Source: Bradyrhizobium sp. LMTR 3 | GTDB taxonomy: Bacteria; Pseudomonadota; Alphaproteobacteria; Rhizobiales; Xanthobacteraceae | Direction of reading: 5' to 3' | DNA length: 64,000 nt | Assembly: GCF_001693485.1 (NCBI RefSeq) | Contig: NZ_MAXC01000014.1 | Location: forward strand, 28,686 to 92,685 | Shown here: piece after piece, positions 51,996-59,955 of the stretch | Layout: each line of letters starts with the position of its first letter | Numbering within the stretch: position 1 is the stretch's first letter | The notes under the pieces: generated by a model | The model's input: only the letters and a program-made list of their open reading frames with translations | Told to the model about the DNA's origin: nothing | Database searches by the model: none | Position numbers and translations under genes: made by a program

Positions 51996-52105
51996 AGGAT
52001 CGCCAGCGCTCGCCCTGGACTTCGGTCAGCCGTTGCCATCTCGTAGAGCAGCCAAGCTGACGTAATCCCGTTCATTAGGGTCAGTCTGGGCCATTTGCTG
52101 CTCAC
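51923..52105 (-). CDS. small two-helix membrane protein
   Basis: 60 residues beginning GTG with a very good GGGGAGG ribosome site five bases upstream. Sequence: a short N-terminus, a first hydrophobic stretch TSAWLLYEMATA, and a strong C-terminal helix ILQYGLLACALIGLVGSLAML. Family unknown. It overlaps the 3' end of the opposing gene by 73 bases, and the ribosome site makes this one the better supported of the two. Confidence 0.55.
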   Translation of the reverse strand: MSSKWPRLTLMNGITSAWLLYEMATADRSPGRALAILQYGLLACALIGLVGSLAMLASEK

Positions 52106-52232
52106 GCAAGCCTCCCCTGCTCTACCCGACCCCTTTCGACGCTGGCATTTTGCCCCGGCTTCACTTACCTAGTCGCCAATCCGCGCGCGCGGCGCGCCCA
52201 ACCCCAAGAGTGAAAGCGACAAGGCCTCTTTT

Positions 52233-52586
52233 ATGAGTGGATTCAAGGAACCTAATTTCGCGGATCGCCAGAAGGCCGCGATGCAGGCGCGGCAGAACAT
52301 TTTGAACAAGTTTCGCGCCCAGCCGGGACCCGATGATCCCGAGGTGAAGCGCCGCCAAGCCGAGCGCGAGGCCATCGCCGCCGCCCGCGCCAAGGCGAGA
52401 GAGGCCAAGGAAGCCGAAAAAGCCGAACAGAAACGTCGCGAGGCCGAGGCCGCCGCGGCGGAAGCCGCCAGATTAGCGCGCGAAAAGGAAGAAGAAGCCG
52501 CCAGACAGGCGGCGCTGGAGGCTGAGCAAAAGGCCAAGCGCGACGCGCGTTACGCCGCACGCAAGACCAAGGGCAAGAAGAAGTAG
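52233..52586 (+). CDS. DUF6481 family protein
   Basis: 117-residue highly charged protein, starting MSGFKEPNFADRQKAAMQAR and mostly one long alanine/glutamate/arginine helix (REAEAAAAEAARLAREKEEE), ending KTKGKKK. Matches the DUF6481 family widespread in alphaproteobacteria; likely coiled-coil. Function unknown. Confidence 0.82.
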   Translation: MSGFKEPNFADRQKAAMQARQNILNKFRAQPGPDDPEVKRRQAEREAIAAARAKAREAKEAEKAEQKRREAEAAAAEAARLAREKEEEAARQAALEAEQKAKRDARYAARKTKGKKK

Positions 52587-52625
52587 GCCTGCGATCCGCG
52601 GTCGATGCTGGCGCGTCCGCTTAAC

Positions 52626-52668
52626 GGTCATTCCGGGATGGTGCGTTAGCACCAGACCCGGAATCACG
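52626..52668. repeat. hairpin repeat between convergent genes
   Basis: ATTCCGGG (52630-52637) pairs with CCCGGAAT (52657-52664), and GGTGC (52640-52644) with GCACC (52649-52653) around a GTTA loop. This is the Bradyrhizobium-type repeat GTCATTCCGGGATGGT. It separates the DUF6481 gene from the MxKDx gene and may terminate both transcripts. Confidence 0.7.
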
Positions 52669-52675
52669 ATGCGGC

Positions 52676-52903
52676 TCAGTTCTTCTTCATGCCGTCTTCT
52701 TTTTTCATGCCGTCGTGCTTCATGCCTTCCTTCTTCATCATGCCGTCCTCTTTCTTCATGCCGTCCTTGGACATGGACTCCTTCTTCATGCCGTCGCCCT
52801 TGCCCATTTTGTCCTGAGCGAAGGCGGCCGGCGCGAACGCGAGGCCGAGCGAAACAAGAGCGGCAGAAAGGCCGAGGCCGATACGGGTCGTGGTGGTGGT
52901 CAT
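52676..52903 (-). CDS. pentapeptide MxKDx repeat protein
   Basis: 75 residues with a signal peptide (MTTTTTRIGLGLSAALVSLG, cleaved after AFA) followed by repeated short units such as GMKKE, SMSKD, GMKKED, GMMKKE and GMKHD. This is the penta_MxKDx family, small exported proteins of unknown function rich in Met, Lys and Asp; metal binding has been suggested for such patterns. The frame is open to 53041 but the ATG at 52903 begins the signal peptide. Confidence 0.85.
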   Translation of the reverse strand: MTTTTTRIGLGLSAALVSLGLAFAPAAFAQDKMGKGDGMKKESMSKDGMKKEDGMMKKEGMKHDGMKKEDGMKKN

Positions 52904-53106
52904 GGGATGGTCGTCCTTGGTTTGGGTTGGCTTCTCGAAAGCGACGTCTGCCGCTTCCCCAACGACGATGGCGCGACCGGTTTTGTTACCGGCTACGCCC
53001 CAAAGTTCTGCAATTCTCACGGTTAGTTGAAGCGGGCACATTCAGCTAATATGCGCTTAAGCCGGTCCGGATTGCCGATCCAAGAACCCTTTGCAGGGGA
53101 CAAACC

Positions 53107-54129
53107 ATGCTCACGCGCCGCCATGTCATCGCATCTGCGCTCGCCGCGCCTGCCGTGCTTCGTTTCGGCACCGGCACGGCCGATGCGGCCACCACGCTGA
53201 AGATCTCGCATCAGTTCCCGGGCGGCACCATTGACAAGGGCGACTTCCGCGATCGGCTGTGCCGCATCTTCGCCGCCGAAGTCGCCAAACGCAGCGGCGG
53301 CGAGATCGCAGCCGACGTCTATCCGAACGCCTCGCTGATCAAGACCAACGCGCAATTCTCGGCAATGCGCAAGGGCGCGCTCGATATCAGCCTCTACCCG
53401 ATGCCGTATGCCGGCGACGAGCTGCCGGAGACCAATATCGGCCTGATGCCTGGCCTGGTCGCAACCTACGACCAGGGCCTGCGCTGGAAGAACGCGCCGG
53501 TCGGCAAGGCGCTGACCGACTTCCTCGCCGACAAGGGCATTATCCTCCTCACATGGGTCTGGCAGGCCGGCGGCGTCGCCAGCCGCTCCCGACCGATCGT
53601 CGAGCCTGACGACGCCAAGGGGCTGAAAGTGCGCGGCGGCTCGCGTGAAATGGATGTGGTGCTGAAGACCGCGGGTGCCTCGGTCCTGTCGATGCCATCG
53701 AACGAAATCTACACCGCGATGCAGAGCGGCGCATGCGATGCCGGTATCACCTCCTCCACCAGCCTGATCTCGTTCCGCCTCGCGGATGTCGCCAAATCAC
53801 TGACCTCGGGCGCCGGCGCCTCCTATTGGTTCATGCTGGAGCCATTGATGATGTCGAAGGCAATCTTCGACAAGCTACCCAAGAAGCAGCAGGACATCAT
53901 CCTGACGGTCGGCAGCGAACTGGAAGCGTTCGGCCGCAAGGGCGCGCAGGACGACGATATCGAGGTCGCCAAGGTCTATGAGAAGGCCGGCGCCAAGGTC
54001 AGCACGCTCGATGTCGCGACCGTCAGCAAGTGGCGCGACATCGCGCGCGATACCGCCTGGAAGGACTACAGCGCCAAGACGGCAATGTCGGCCAATCTGC
54101 TGAAGCTCGCCAGCGACGTCCCCGCATGA
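53107..54129 (+). CDS. dctP: TRAP transporter solute receptor, DctP family (first)
   Basis: Periplasmic binding protein for organic acids, 340 residues. The N-terminus MLTRRHVIASALAAPAVLRF has an RR pair and a hydrophobic stretch, so it may use the Tat or Sec route. The DctP fold shows the motifs FAAEVAKRSGGEIAADVYPNAS, GVASRSRPIVEPDDAKGLKVR and NEIYTAMQSGACDA. It stands alone upstream of the convergent gntR gene, with the membrane subunits 870 bases further on, so it may be a second receptor for the same transporter. Confidence 0.9.
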   Translation: MLTRRHVIASALAAPAVLRFGTGTADAATTLKISHQFPGGTIDKGDFRDRLCRIFAAEVAKRSGGEIAADVYPNASLIKTNAQFSAMRKGALDISLYPMPYAGDELPETNIGLMPGLVATYDQGLRWKNAPVGKALTDFLADKGIILLTWVWQAGGVASRSRPIVEPDDAKGLKVRGGSREMDVVLKTAGASVLSMPSNEIYTAMQSGACDAGITSSTSLISFRLADVAKSLTSGAGASYWFMLEPLMMSKAIFDKLPKKQQDIILTVGSELEAFGRKGAQDDDIEVAKVYEKAGAKVSTLDVATVSKWRDIARDTAWKDYSAKTAMSANLLKLASDVPA

Positions 54130-54148
54130 TGCATGGTCCGCTTCCGGA

Positions 54149-54847
54149 TCAACGCCCCGCGCGCGCCACGATCGAGCCGCCGCCCACCACCTGCAACAGG
54201 TCGGTTCTGACAGCCTCGATATGCTGCTCCAGAAACCGGCAGGCCTGGTCGATCTCTTTCGCCCGGCACAGCTCGATCAGGTGAGCGTGCTCCTTTTCGG
54301 CCGTGCCCATCGCCTTGGTATTGGAGAGTTGCAGACGCGTGTAGCGGTCGCTGGTCTGCAAGAGCGCCACGACGATCGCCTTGGTACGCGGCTGTCGGGC
54401 GTGAACGTATAGTGCCATATGGAAGTCAGCGTTGAGCTGCCCCCATTCGCTGACGTTGCGCGCCTTGATCGCTTTCTCGAAGCGCTTCTGGATGTCGTCC
54501 AGCGCGGCAAAGTCTTGTTCCGCAAAGTGCGGCGCCGACTGCGCCAGAAGCCGCGGCTCCATGATTCCGCGAAGATCGAACACGTCGTTGATTTCGTCCA
54601 GCGATAGCTCCGAGACGATCGCGCCTTTTTGCGGGACGATGCGCACCAGCCCCTCCGCCTCGAGCTGAAACAGCGCTTCGCGCACTGGAATGCGGCTGAC
54701 GCCGTATGCCTCGCCCAACGCATCCTGCCGCAGTTGTGAGCCGGCCGGATAAGTCCCGTCGAGAATGGATTGCCTGAGCTGATCGACGATCGCAGCCGAC
54801 AGCGTCCGGTGCTTCAGAGGGACTTTCATTTGATCTTCCGTCGTCAT
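54149..54847 (-). CDS. GntR-family regulator with FCD domain, TRAP cluster
   Basis: 232-residue repressor-type regulator. The winged helix lies at about 10-80 (LRQDALGEAYGVSRIPVREALFQLEAEGLV) and the FCD domain at about 90-220 with the metal-ligand segment NADFHMALYVHA. The frame is open upstream, but the ATG at 54847 (MTTEDQMKVPLKHR) has GAAAGG before it. It is divergent from dctQ and separated from it by a perfect palindromic operator at 54941-54959, so it most likely controls its own gene and the dctQM operon. Confidence 0.9.
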   Translation of the reverse strand: MTTEDQMKVPLKHRTLSAAIVDQLRQSILDGTYPAGSQLRQDALGEAYGVSRIPVREALFQLEAEGLVRIVPQKGAIVSELSLDEINDVFDLRGIMEPRLLAQSAPHFAEQDFAALDDIQKRFEKAIKARNVSEWGQLNADFHMALYVHARQPRTKAIVVALLQTSDRYTRLQLSNTKAMGTAEKEHAHLIELCRAKEIDQACRFLEQHIEAVRTDLLQVVGGGSIVARAGR

Positions 54848-54940
54848 CGCCGGCCTTTCCGATCGAGGCGGCCCCGTTTCGCACGTTGAAATAGTCCGCC
54901 GCAGCAAAAGCCGGGGCGTCCATAATCTCCATTTGACAAG

Positions 54941-54959
54941 ATTGTATAAATTATACAAT
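54941..54959. promoter_or_regulatory. GntR-type palindromic operator
   Basis: ATTGTATAAATTATACAAT is a perfect palindrome with nine-base arms and one central base, in an AT-rich patch 94 bases upstream of gntR and 43 bases upstream of dctQ. The TTGTATA half-sites match binding sites of FCD-type GntR regulators. It overlaps the likely promoter of dctQ. Confidence 0.8.
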
Positions 54960-55001
54960 TTCGAATGGCACGAGAAATCTTGGCGGGCAGCGGGGCTCTT
55001 T

Positions 55002-55625
55002 ATGATCGAGCAGGCAATTGCGGACATGCCAGCGTTCAGCGCCCGGGGGATCGTCGTCAGGGCTTCGAGTCTTCTGCTCGCCTTCGAGCGCATCGCGCTG
55101 ATGGGGCTGATGTATTTGCTGACGGCTCTGATCCTGGTGAACGTCGTCACCCGCTATTCGCACTTCCCGATCTACTGGATCGATGAATCGGCGGTCTATT
55201 GCGTGGTCTGGCTGACCTTTATCGGCGCCTCCGCCATGACGCGGCTCAGGCTCGACTTCGCCGTCACCATGATGACCGAGCGCCTCACGGCGCGGCATCA
55301 GAAGCTCGCGAAGATCATCGCGACGGGCATGGTCGTCGTGTTCGGCGTGGCGCTCGTCATCACCTGCTTCCTCTGGATGGATCCAATCGGGCTTGCCCGC
55401 GCCGGCTTCGACGCGCGCAAGCTCGCCGCCGAGACATTCAACTTCCTCTACACCGAGCGCACCCAAACGCTGAACTGGCCGACTTGGGTGCTCTATCTGA
55501 CGCTGCCGATCTTCGCGGTCTCCATGACGATTCATGGCCTGGCAAACCTGCTCGAAGATCTCGAACTGGTGCCACGGACGCCGCCAAAGGGCTTTCAACT
55601 CTCCGAACTCGACGGGGTCAACTAG
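55002..55625 (+). CDS. dctQ: TRAP transporter small permease, DctQ family
   Basis: Small inner-membrane subunit, 207 residues with four helices. It has the DctQ hallmark SAVYCVVWLTFIGASAMTRLRLDFAV, and a longer C-terminus than the usual 160-180 residues. The ATG at 55002 is preferred over the upstream in-frame ATG at 54933 because the latter lies next to the operator. It is followed by dctM with a one-base overlap (TAGTG). Confidence 0.9.
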   Translation: MIEQAIADMPAFSARGIVVRASSLLLAFERIALMGLMYLLTALILVNVVTRYSHFPIYWIDESAVYCVVWLTFIGASAMTRLRLDFAVTMMTERLTARHQKLAKIIATGMVVVFGVALVITCFLWMDPIGLARAGFDARKLAAETFNFLYTERTQTLNWPTWVLYLTLPIFAVSMTIHGLANLLEDLELVPRTPPKGFQLSELDGVN

Positions 55626-56890
55626 TGATCACGTCAGCCGCCTTCATCGCGATCATGCTGGTCGGGGTACCGATCGGTCTTTGTCTTTGCCTGGCCGGGT
55701 TCGTCTTCATCATCGCGTCAGGCAATCCGGTTCTGTTTCAGTCCTATCCGCTGCAGCTTTTCGGCGGTGTTGACAGCTATGGCCTGATCGCGATCCCGCT
55801 CTTCATTCTGATCGGCGAGATCATGAACGGCGGCGGCATTACCCGGCGCATCGTCGACATGGCGATGGCCTTTGTCGGCTCGCTGAAGGGCGGGCTCGCC
55901 TACGTCAACATTCTCGCCAACATGTTCATCTCCTCCATCCTGGGATCTGCGACCGCACAGGTCGCGATCATGGCGCAGATCATGGTGCCGGAGATGGAAA
56001 AGAAGGGCTACGACAAGACCTTCGCGGCCGGGTTGACCGCCTATGGCGGCATGCTCGGACCGATCATTCCACCCTCGGTGATGTTCGTCGTCTACAGCGT
56101 GCTGGCGCAGGTATCGGTCAGCGACATGCTGATTGCGGGCATCGTGCCGGGCGTGATTCTGACGGCGATGTTCTGCATCGCCATCGCACTGATGGGATAC
56201 GTCTACAACTATCCCAAGGCTGATTATCAGACGCCGCGGCAGCGGCTTGCGACGATCCTGCGCACATCGCCGACGCTGCTGATTCCGATCGTGATCGTCG
56301 GCAGCATTCTCGGCGGGCTCGCCAACGCGACGGAGTCCGCGGCCGTCGGCGCGGTAGCCGCCGCTCTCGTCGGAAAATTCTGGACCAAGGAGTTCAGGTT
56401 TTCGCAGCTCCCGCAGATGATGCTGCGCGCAGGCGTCTATTCGGCGATCGTGCTGTTTCTGGTCGCCGCGGCCGCCGTGTTCTCCTGGGTGCTGGTGTTC
56501 GGCAAGGTGCCGCAGGAGACCGCCGCATGGATCCAGTCGGTCGCCAAGGATCCTGTCAGCTTCATGCTGCTTTGCAACGTGATCCTGCTGGTGATCGGAA
56601 CGGTGATCGACGGCATTCCCGGCCTGATCATGACGGTGCCGATCCTGCTGCCGGTCGCGACCGAGATCTATCACATCGATCCGCGCCAGTTCGGCGTCGT
56701 CGTGGTGATCAACCTGGTGCTTGGATTGCTGTCGCCCCCGGTCGGTCTTTGCTTCTTCGTGGCCGCCGCCGTCACCGGCGCCAAGCCCGGCAAGATGTTC
56801 ATGGTGACGCTGCCGCTGTTCGGCATCTCCTGCATCCTGCTGGTGCTGCTCTCGCTCTATCCCTCCCTCTCCCTCGTCCTCATCAAGTAG
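55625..56890 (+). CDS. dctM: TRAP transporter large permease, DctM family
   Basis: Large inner-membrane subunit with 12 or so helices, 421 residues. It begins GTG (VITSAAFIAIMLVGVPIGLC) sharing its first base with the dctQ stop. DctM motifs include PLFILIGEIMNGGGITRRIVD, GSATAQVAIMAQIMVP and GPIIPPSVMFVVYSVLA. The last segment LLSPPVGLCFFVAAAVTGA is also characteristic. It is followed 26 bases later by the second dctP. Confidence 0.93.
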   Translation: MITSAAFIAIMLVGVPIGLCLCLAGFVFIIASGNPVLFQSYPLQLFGGVDSYGLIAIPLFILIGEIMNGGGITRRIVDMAMAFVGSLKGGLAYVNILANMFISSILGSATAQVAIMAQIMVPEMEKKGYDKTFAAGLTAYGGMLGPIIPPSVMFVVYSVLAQVSVSDMLIAGIVPGVILTAMFCIAIALMGYVYNYPKADYQTPRQRLATILRTSPTLLIPIVIVGSILGGLANATESAAVGAVAAALVGKFWTKEFRFSQLPQMMLRAGVYSAIVLFLVAAAAVFSWVLVFGKVPQETAAWIQSVAKDPVSFMLLCNVILLVIGTVIDGIPGLIMTVPILLPVATEIYHIDPRQFGVVVVINLVLGLLSPPVGLCFFVAAAVTGAKPGKMFMVTLPLFGISCILLVLLSLYPSLSLVLIK

Positions 56891-56916
56891 GTCCAAACCC
56901 CTTAAGGAGCATTCTC

Positions 56917-57900
56917 ATGTCGCTTTCACGTCGCCGCTTCCTTGCCGCCAGCGCGGCCGTGCCGCTGTTCGCGCCGTCGTTGGCGTTGGCGCAAGCCAAG
57001 GAATTCCGCCTCGGCCTGATCACGCCCAACGGTCATTCCTGGAACAAGGCGGCCTTAAAGCTCGGCGACGACCTCAAGGCTGCTACCAACGGCCGCCTGA
57101 CCATGACGGTGTTTCACTCCGGCCAGCTCGGCAACGAACCGGCGATGATGCAGCAATTGCAGTCCGGCGCGCTCGACATGGGCTTCATCCAGGCTGCCGA
57201 ACTCGGCTCGCGCGTGCCGCATATCGCAGCGATCAACGCGCCCTACATCGTGCGCTCGACGCCGTCGGTCGCCAAGTTCGTCCGCCATCCGGCCGCGATC
57301 AAGCTGTTCGAGGTGCTGCCCCAGGAAACCGGCACGATCGGCCTCGGCTGGGGCATCACCGGCATGCGCGCCATCTTCTCGTCGAAGGACCTGACGACCT
57401 TGGCCGATATCAAGGGCATGAAGCTGCGCATCAACCCGACGCCGGTCTATCGCGATTTCTATTCGTCGCTGGGCGCAGCGCCGACGCCGATCCCGACGCC
57501 CCAGGTGTTCGACGCCATGACGAACGGCCAGGTCGACGGCCTCGAGGCGGACCTGGAGTTCTCCTGGAACCAGCGCTTCGACAAAGTGTCAAAAGTCATC
57601 CTGCAGATGAATGCCGTCTTCATGCCGATGGCAGCGATCGTCTCCGGCCGCGTCTGGCAATCGCTGCCGGCGGCCGATCGGGAGCTGATCACCAAGACCG
57701 TCAAATCGACGCTCGATGCGCAGATCGATGAATTGGCGGGCAATGAGCCCAAGCTGATAGAGAACTTCAAGAACGCGCCGATCCCGATCCGTCAGGTCCC
57801 GGCCGGCGATACCGAAGCGGTCATTGCCGAATTCGACAAGGTCTGGCTGCCCAAGGCCCCGGTCCTTGCCGAGTTGCGCAAAGTGGGCGCGACGCTCTGA
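56917..57900 (+). CDS. dctP: TRAP transporter solute receptor, DctP family (second)
   Basis: 327-residue periplasmic receptor with a clear Tat signal SRRRFLAAS followed by a hydrophobic stretch cleaved after ALA. DctP-fold motifs include FRLGLITPNGHSWNKAALKL, LQSGALDMGFIQAAEL and IKGMKLRINPTPVYRDF. A good AAGGAG ribosome site lies before the ATG at 56917. It sits directly after dctM and before the aldolase-family gene, so this is probably the main receptor of the transporter. Confidence 0.9.
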   Translation: MSLSRRRFLAASAAVPLFAPSLALAQAKEFRLGLITPNGHSWNKAALKLGDDLKAATNGRLTMTVFHSGQLGNEPAMMQQLQSGALDMGFIQAAELGSRVPHIAAINAPYIVRSTPSVAKFVRHPAAIKLFEVLPQETGTIGLGWGITGMRAIFSSKDLTTLADIKGMKLRINPTPVYRDFYSSLGAAPTPIPTPQVFDAMTNGQVDGLEADLEFSWNQRFDKVSKVILQMNAVFMPMAAIVSGRVWQSLPAADRELITKTVKSTLDAQIDELAGNEPKLIENFKNAPIPIRQVPAGDTEAVIAEFDKVWLPKAPVLAELRKVGATL

Positions 57901-57976
57901 TCCCATCCCATTGTTTTCAAGCCAAAGCCCGGCGGATTCATCAATCTGCCGGAACAATTCCAATGGAGCTAAACAA

Positions 57977-58903
57977 ATGAGCCCACGCATTTCCTGGGAA
58001 GGCGTCTTCCCGGCCGTCACCACGCAATTCAATGACGATCTGTCGCTCAATATCGATGCGACCGCGAAGGTCATGGACGGCCTGATCCGCGACGGCGTTT
58101 CCGGATTGATCGTCTGCGGGTCCGTCGGCGAGAACACGTCGCTGGAGCGCAAGGAGAAGGTCGCGATCATGGAAACCGCGAAATCCGTTGCAGCCGGCCG
58201 TGTCCCCGTCCTGTGCGGTATTGCGGAATTCACCACGGCGTTTGCGGTCGAAACCGCCAAGGAAGCCGCACGTGTCGGCATCGATGGCGTGATGGTGATG
58301 CCTGCGCTGGTCTATTCGTCCAAGCCGCATGAGACGGCCGCACATTTCCGCGCGGTCGCCACGGCGACCGACCTGCCGGTGATGCTCTACAACAACCCGC
58401 CGATCTACAAGAACGACGTCACGCCGGACATTCTGGCTTCGCTTGCCGACGTCGAGACCGTCGTCTGCTTCAAGGACTCCTCCGGCGACACACGGCGCTT
58501 CATCGACACTCGCAACATGGTTGGTGACCGTTTCGTCCTGTTTGCCGGCCTCGACGACGTCATCGTCGAGAGCGTCGCCATGGGCGCGGTCGGCTGGGTC
58601 TCCGGCATGTCGAACGCCTTCCCGCGCGAGGGCGAGACCTTGTTCCGCCTCGCCAAGGCGGGGCGTTATGCCGAGGCGATGCCGCTGTACGAATGGTTCA
58701 TGCCGCTATTGCACCTCGACGCCCGCCCGGACCTCGTCCAGTGCATCAAGCTCGGCGAGCACATCATGGGCCGCGGCACCGCGCAGACCCGCCCGCCGCG
58801 GCTGGCGCTGCTGCCGCACGAGAAGGCAGAGGTCGAAGCGATGATGGCGAAAGCGCTCAAGAACCGGCCGATGCTGCCGAATGTCGGGCTGAAGGCCGCG
58901 TAA
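57977..58903 (+). CDS. dihydrodipicolinate synthase family protein (class I lyase)
   Basis: 308-residue DapA/NAL-superfamily enzyme with the motifs GVFPAVTTQFNDD, CGSVGENTSLERKEK, and the Schiff-base lysine in VCFKDSSGDTRRF. The usual tyrosine is in MLYNNPPIYKND. Such TRAP-linked DapA relatives usually cleave or dehydrate sugar acids, hydroxyproline intermediates or 4-hydroxy-2-oxo acids, rather than making lysine, because a separate dapA normally serves that pathway. It is the last gene of the dctQM-dctP-lyase operon and likely acts on the imported acid. Confidence 0.85.
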   Translation: MSPRISWEGVFPAVTTQFNDDLSLNIDATAKVMDGLIRDGVSGLIVCGSVGENTSLERKEKVAIMETAKSVAAGRVPVLCGIAEFTTAFAVETAKEAARVGIDGVMVMPALVYSSKPHETAAHFRAVATATDLPVMLYNNPPIYKNDVTPDILASLADVETVVCFKDSSGDTRRFIDTRNMVGDRFVLFAGLDDVIVESVAMGAVGWVSGMSNAFPREGETLFRLAKAGRYAEAMPLYEWFMPLLHLDARPDLVQCIKLGEHIMGRGTAQTRPPRLALLPHEKAEVEAMMAKALKNRPMLPNVGLKAA

Positions 58904-58924
58904 GCGGCCTATCCTTGCTGCGTC

Positions 58925-59031
58925 CCTCATGGTCAGGAGCGCGAAGCGCGTCTCGAACCATGAGGCCCCGCCTGTGGCCTACATCCTTCGAGACGCCCGC
59001 TTCTCGCGGGCTCCTCAGGATGAGGAGTTTG
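58925..59031. repeat. palindromic intergenic repeat, copy B
   Basis: CCTCATGGT at 58925 and ACCATGAGG at 58957 are inverse; CATCCT at 58982 and AGGATG at 59017 are inverse, with a GCCCGC/GCGGGC inner stem. Same word order as 12199-12319. It lies between the convergent dapA-like and hmgL genes. Confidence 0.8.
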
Positions 59032-59049
59032 AGCAGCTATGACGCAGGA

Positions 59050-59955
59050 CTATTTCTCGGTCTTCTTCGCGTTCAGCGCCGCCGCCACGCGGCTGACCGG
59101 TGGGCGGCCGATCAGCCCACTGACGACATTGGTTGCCGCGACCAGCTTTGCCATGTCGACGCCCGTCGCAATCCCCATGCCTTCGAGCATGTAGACCACG
59201 TCCTCGGTTGCGACGTTCCCCGTCGCGCCGGGGGCGTAGGGGCAGCCGCCGAGGCCGCCGGCGGCGGAATCGATCACGCGGCAGCCTTCCTCCATCCCGG
59301 CATAGAGATTGGCGAGCGCCTGGCCGTAGGTGTCGTGGAAATGCATCGCCAGATTGGCCATCGGCACAAGGCCGGCGACCGCGCGCAATAGCTGCCGCGC
59401 TTTCAGCGGCGTGCCGACGCCGATCGTGTCGCCGAGCGAAATTTCGTAACAGCCGAGATCCCACAATACCTTTGCGACATCGACCACCGCCTGCGGCTTG
59501 ATTTCGCCCTCATAGGGACAGCCGAGCACGGTGGAGATATAGCCGCGCACCCTGACACCATCGGCCCTGGCGCGGGCGAGCACCGGCTTGAAGCGTTCGA
59601 TCGATTCCGCGATCGAACAATTGATGTTGGCGCGGGAAAAGCTTTCCGACGCCGCAGCGAATACTGCGATCAGTTTGGCGCCGGCAGCCTGAGAAGCCTC
59701 GTAGCCCTTCTCGTTCGGCACCAATACCGGCAGTTCGCAATTCGTGTGATGGCTGACGCCGCGCAACACCTCGGCCGATCCGACCATCTGCGGGATCGCC
59801 TTCGGAGAGACGAAGGCGCCGACCTCGACGGTGTGGAGGCCCGCGCCGATCAATGCCTCAATGAACGCGATCCGGTCGGCGACGCTGATCGGTGTCTTCT
59901 CGTTCTGCAGCCCGTCGCGCGGGCCGACCTCGACAATGTGAACGCCATCGCTCAT
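59050..59955 (-). CDS. hydroxymethylglutaryl-CoA lyase
   Basis: Cleaves HMG-CoA to acetoacetate and acetyl-CoA, the last step of leucine breakdown. 301 residues with the family signature VGPRDGLQNEKTPI near the start, the metal HFHDTYGQALANL motif and the catalytic-cysteine loop SAAGGLGGCPYAPGATGN. It overlaps the carboxylase alpha gene by four bases. HMG-CoA lyase genes of this operon are called liuE, mvaB or hmgL in different organisms. Confidence 0.94.
   Translation of the reverse strand: MSDGVHIVEVGPRDGLQNEKTPISVADRIAFIEALIGAGLHTVEVGAFVSPKAIPQMVGSAEVLRGVSHHTNCELPVLVPNEKGYEASQAAGAKLIAVFAAASESFSRANINCSIAESIERFKPVLARARADGVRVRGYISTVLGCPYEGEIKPQAVVDVAKVLWDLGCYEISLGDTIGVGTPLKARQLLRAVAGLVPMANLAMHFHDTYGQALANLYAGMEEGCRVIDSAAGGLGGCPYAPGATGNVATEDVVYMLEGMGIATGVDMAKLVAATNVVSGLIGRPPVSRVAAALNAKKTEK

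Noticed and set aside
46950..53100. An integrase-driven genomic island after tRNA-Arg
   Set aside because: No integrase, transposase or duplicated tRNA end could be seen; small genes alone are not proof.
57977..58903. Lysine biosynthetic dapA
   Set aside because: It is tied to a TRAP transporter and GntR regulator; such relatives usually are catabolic lyases.
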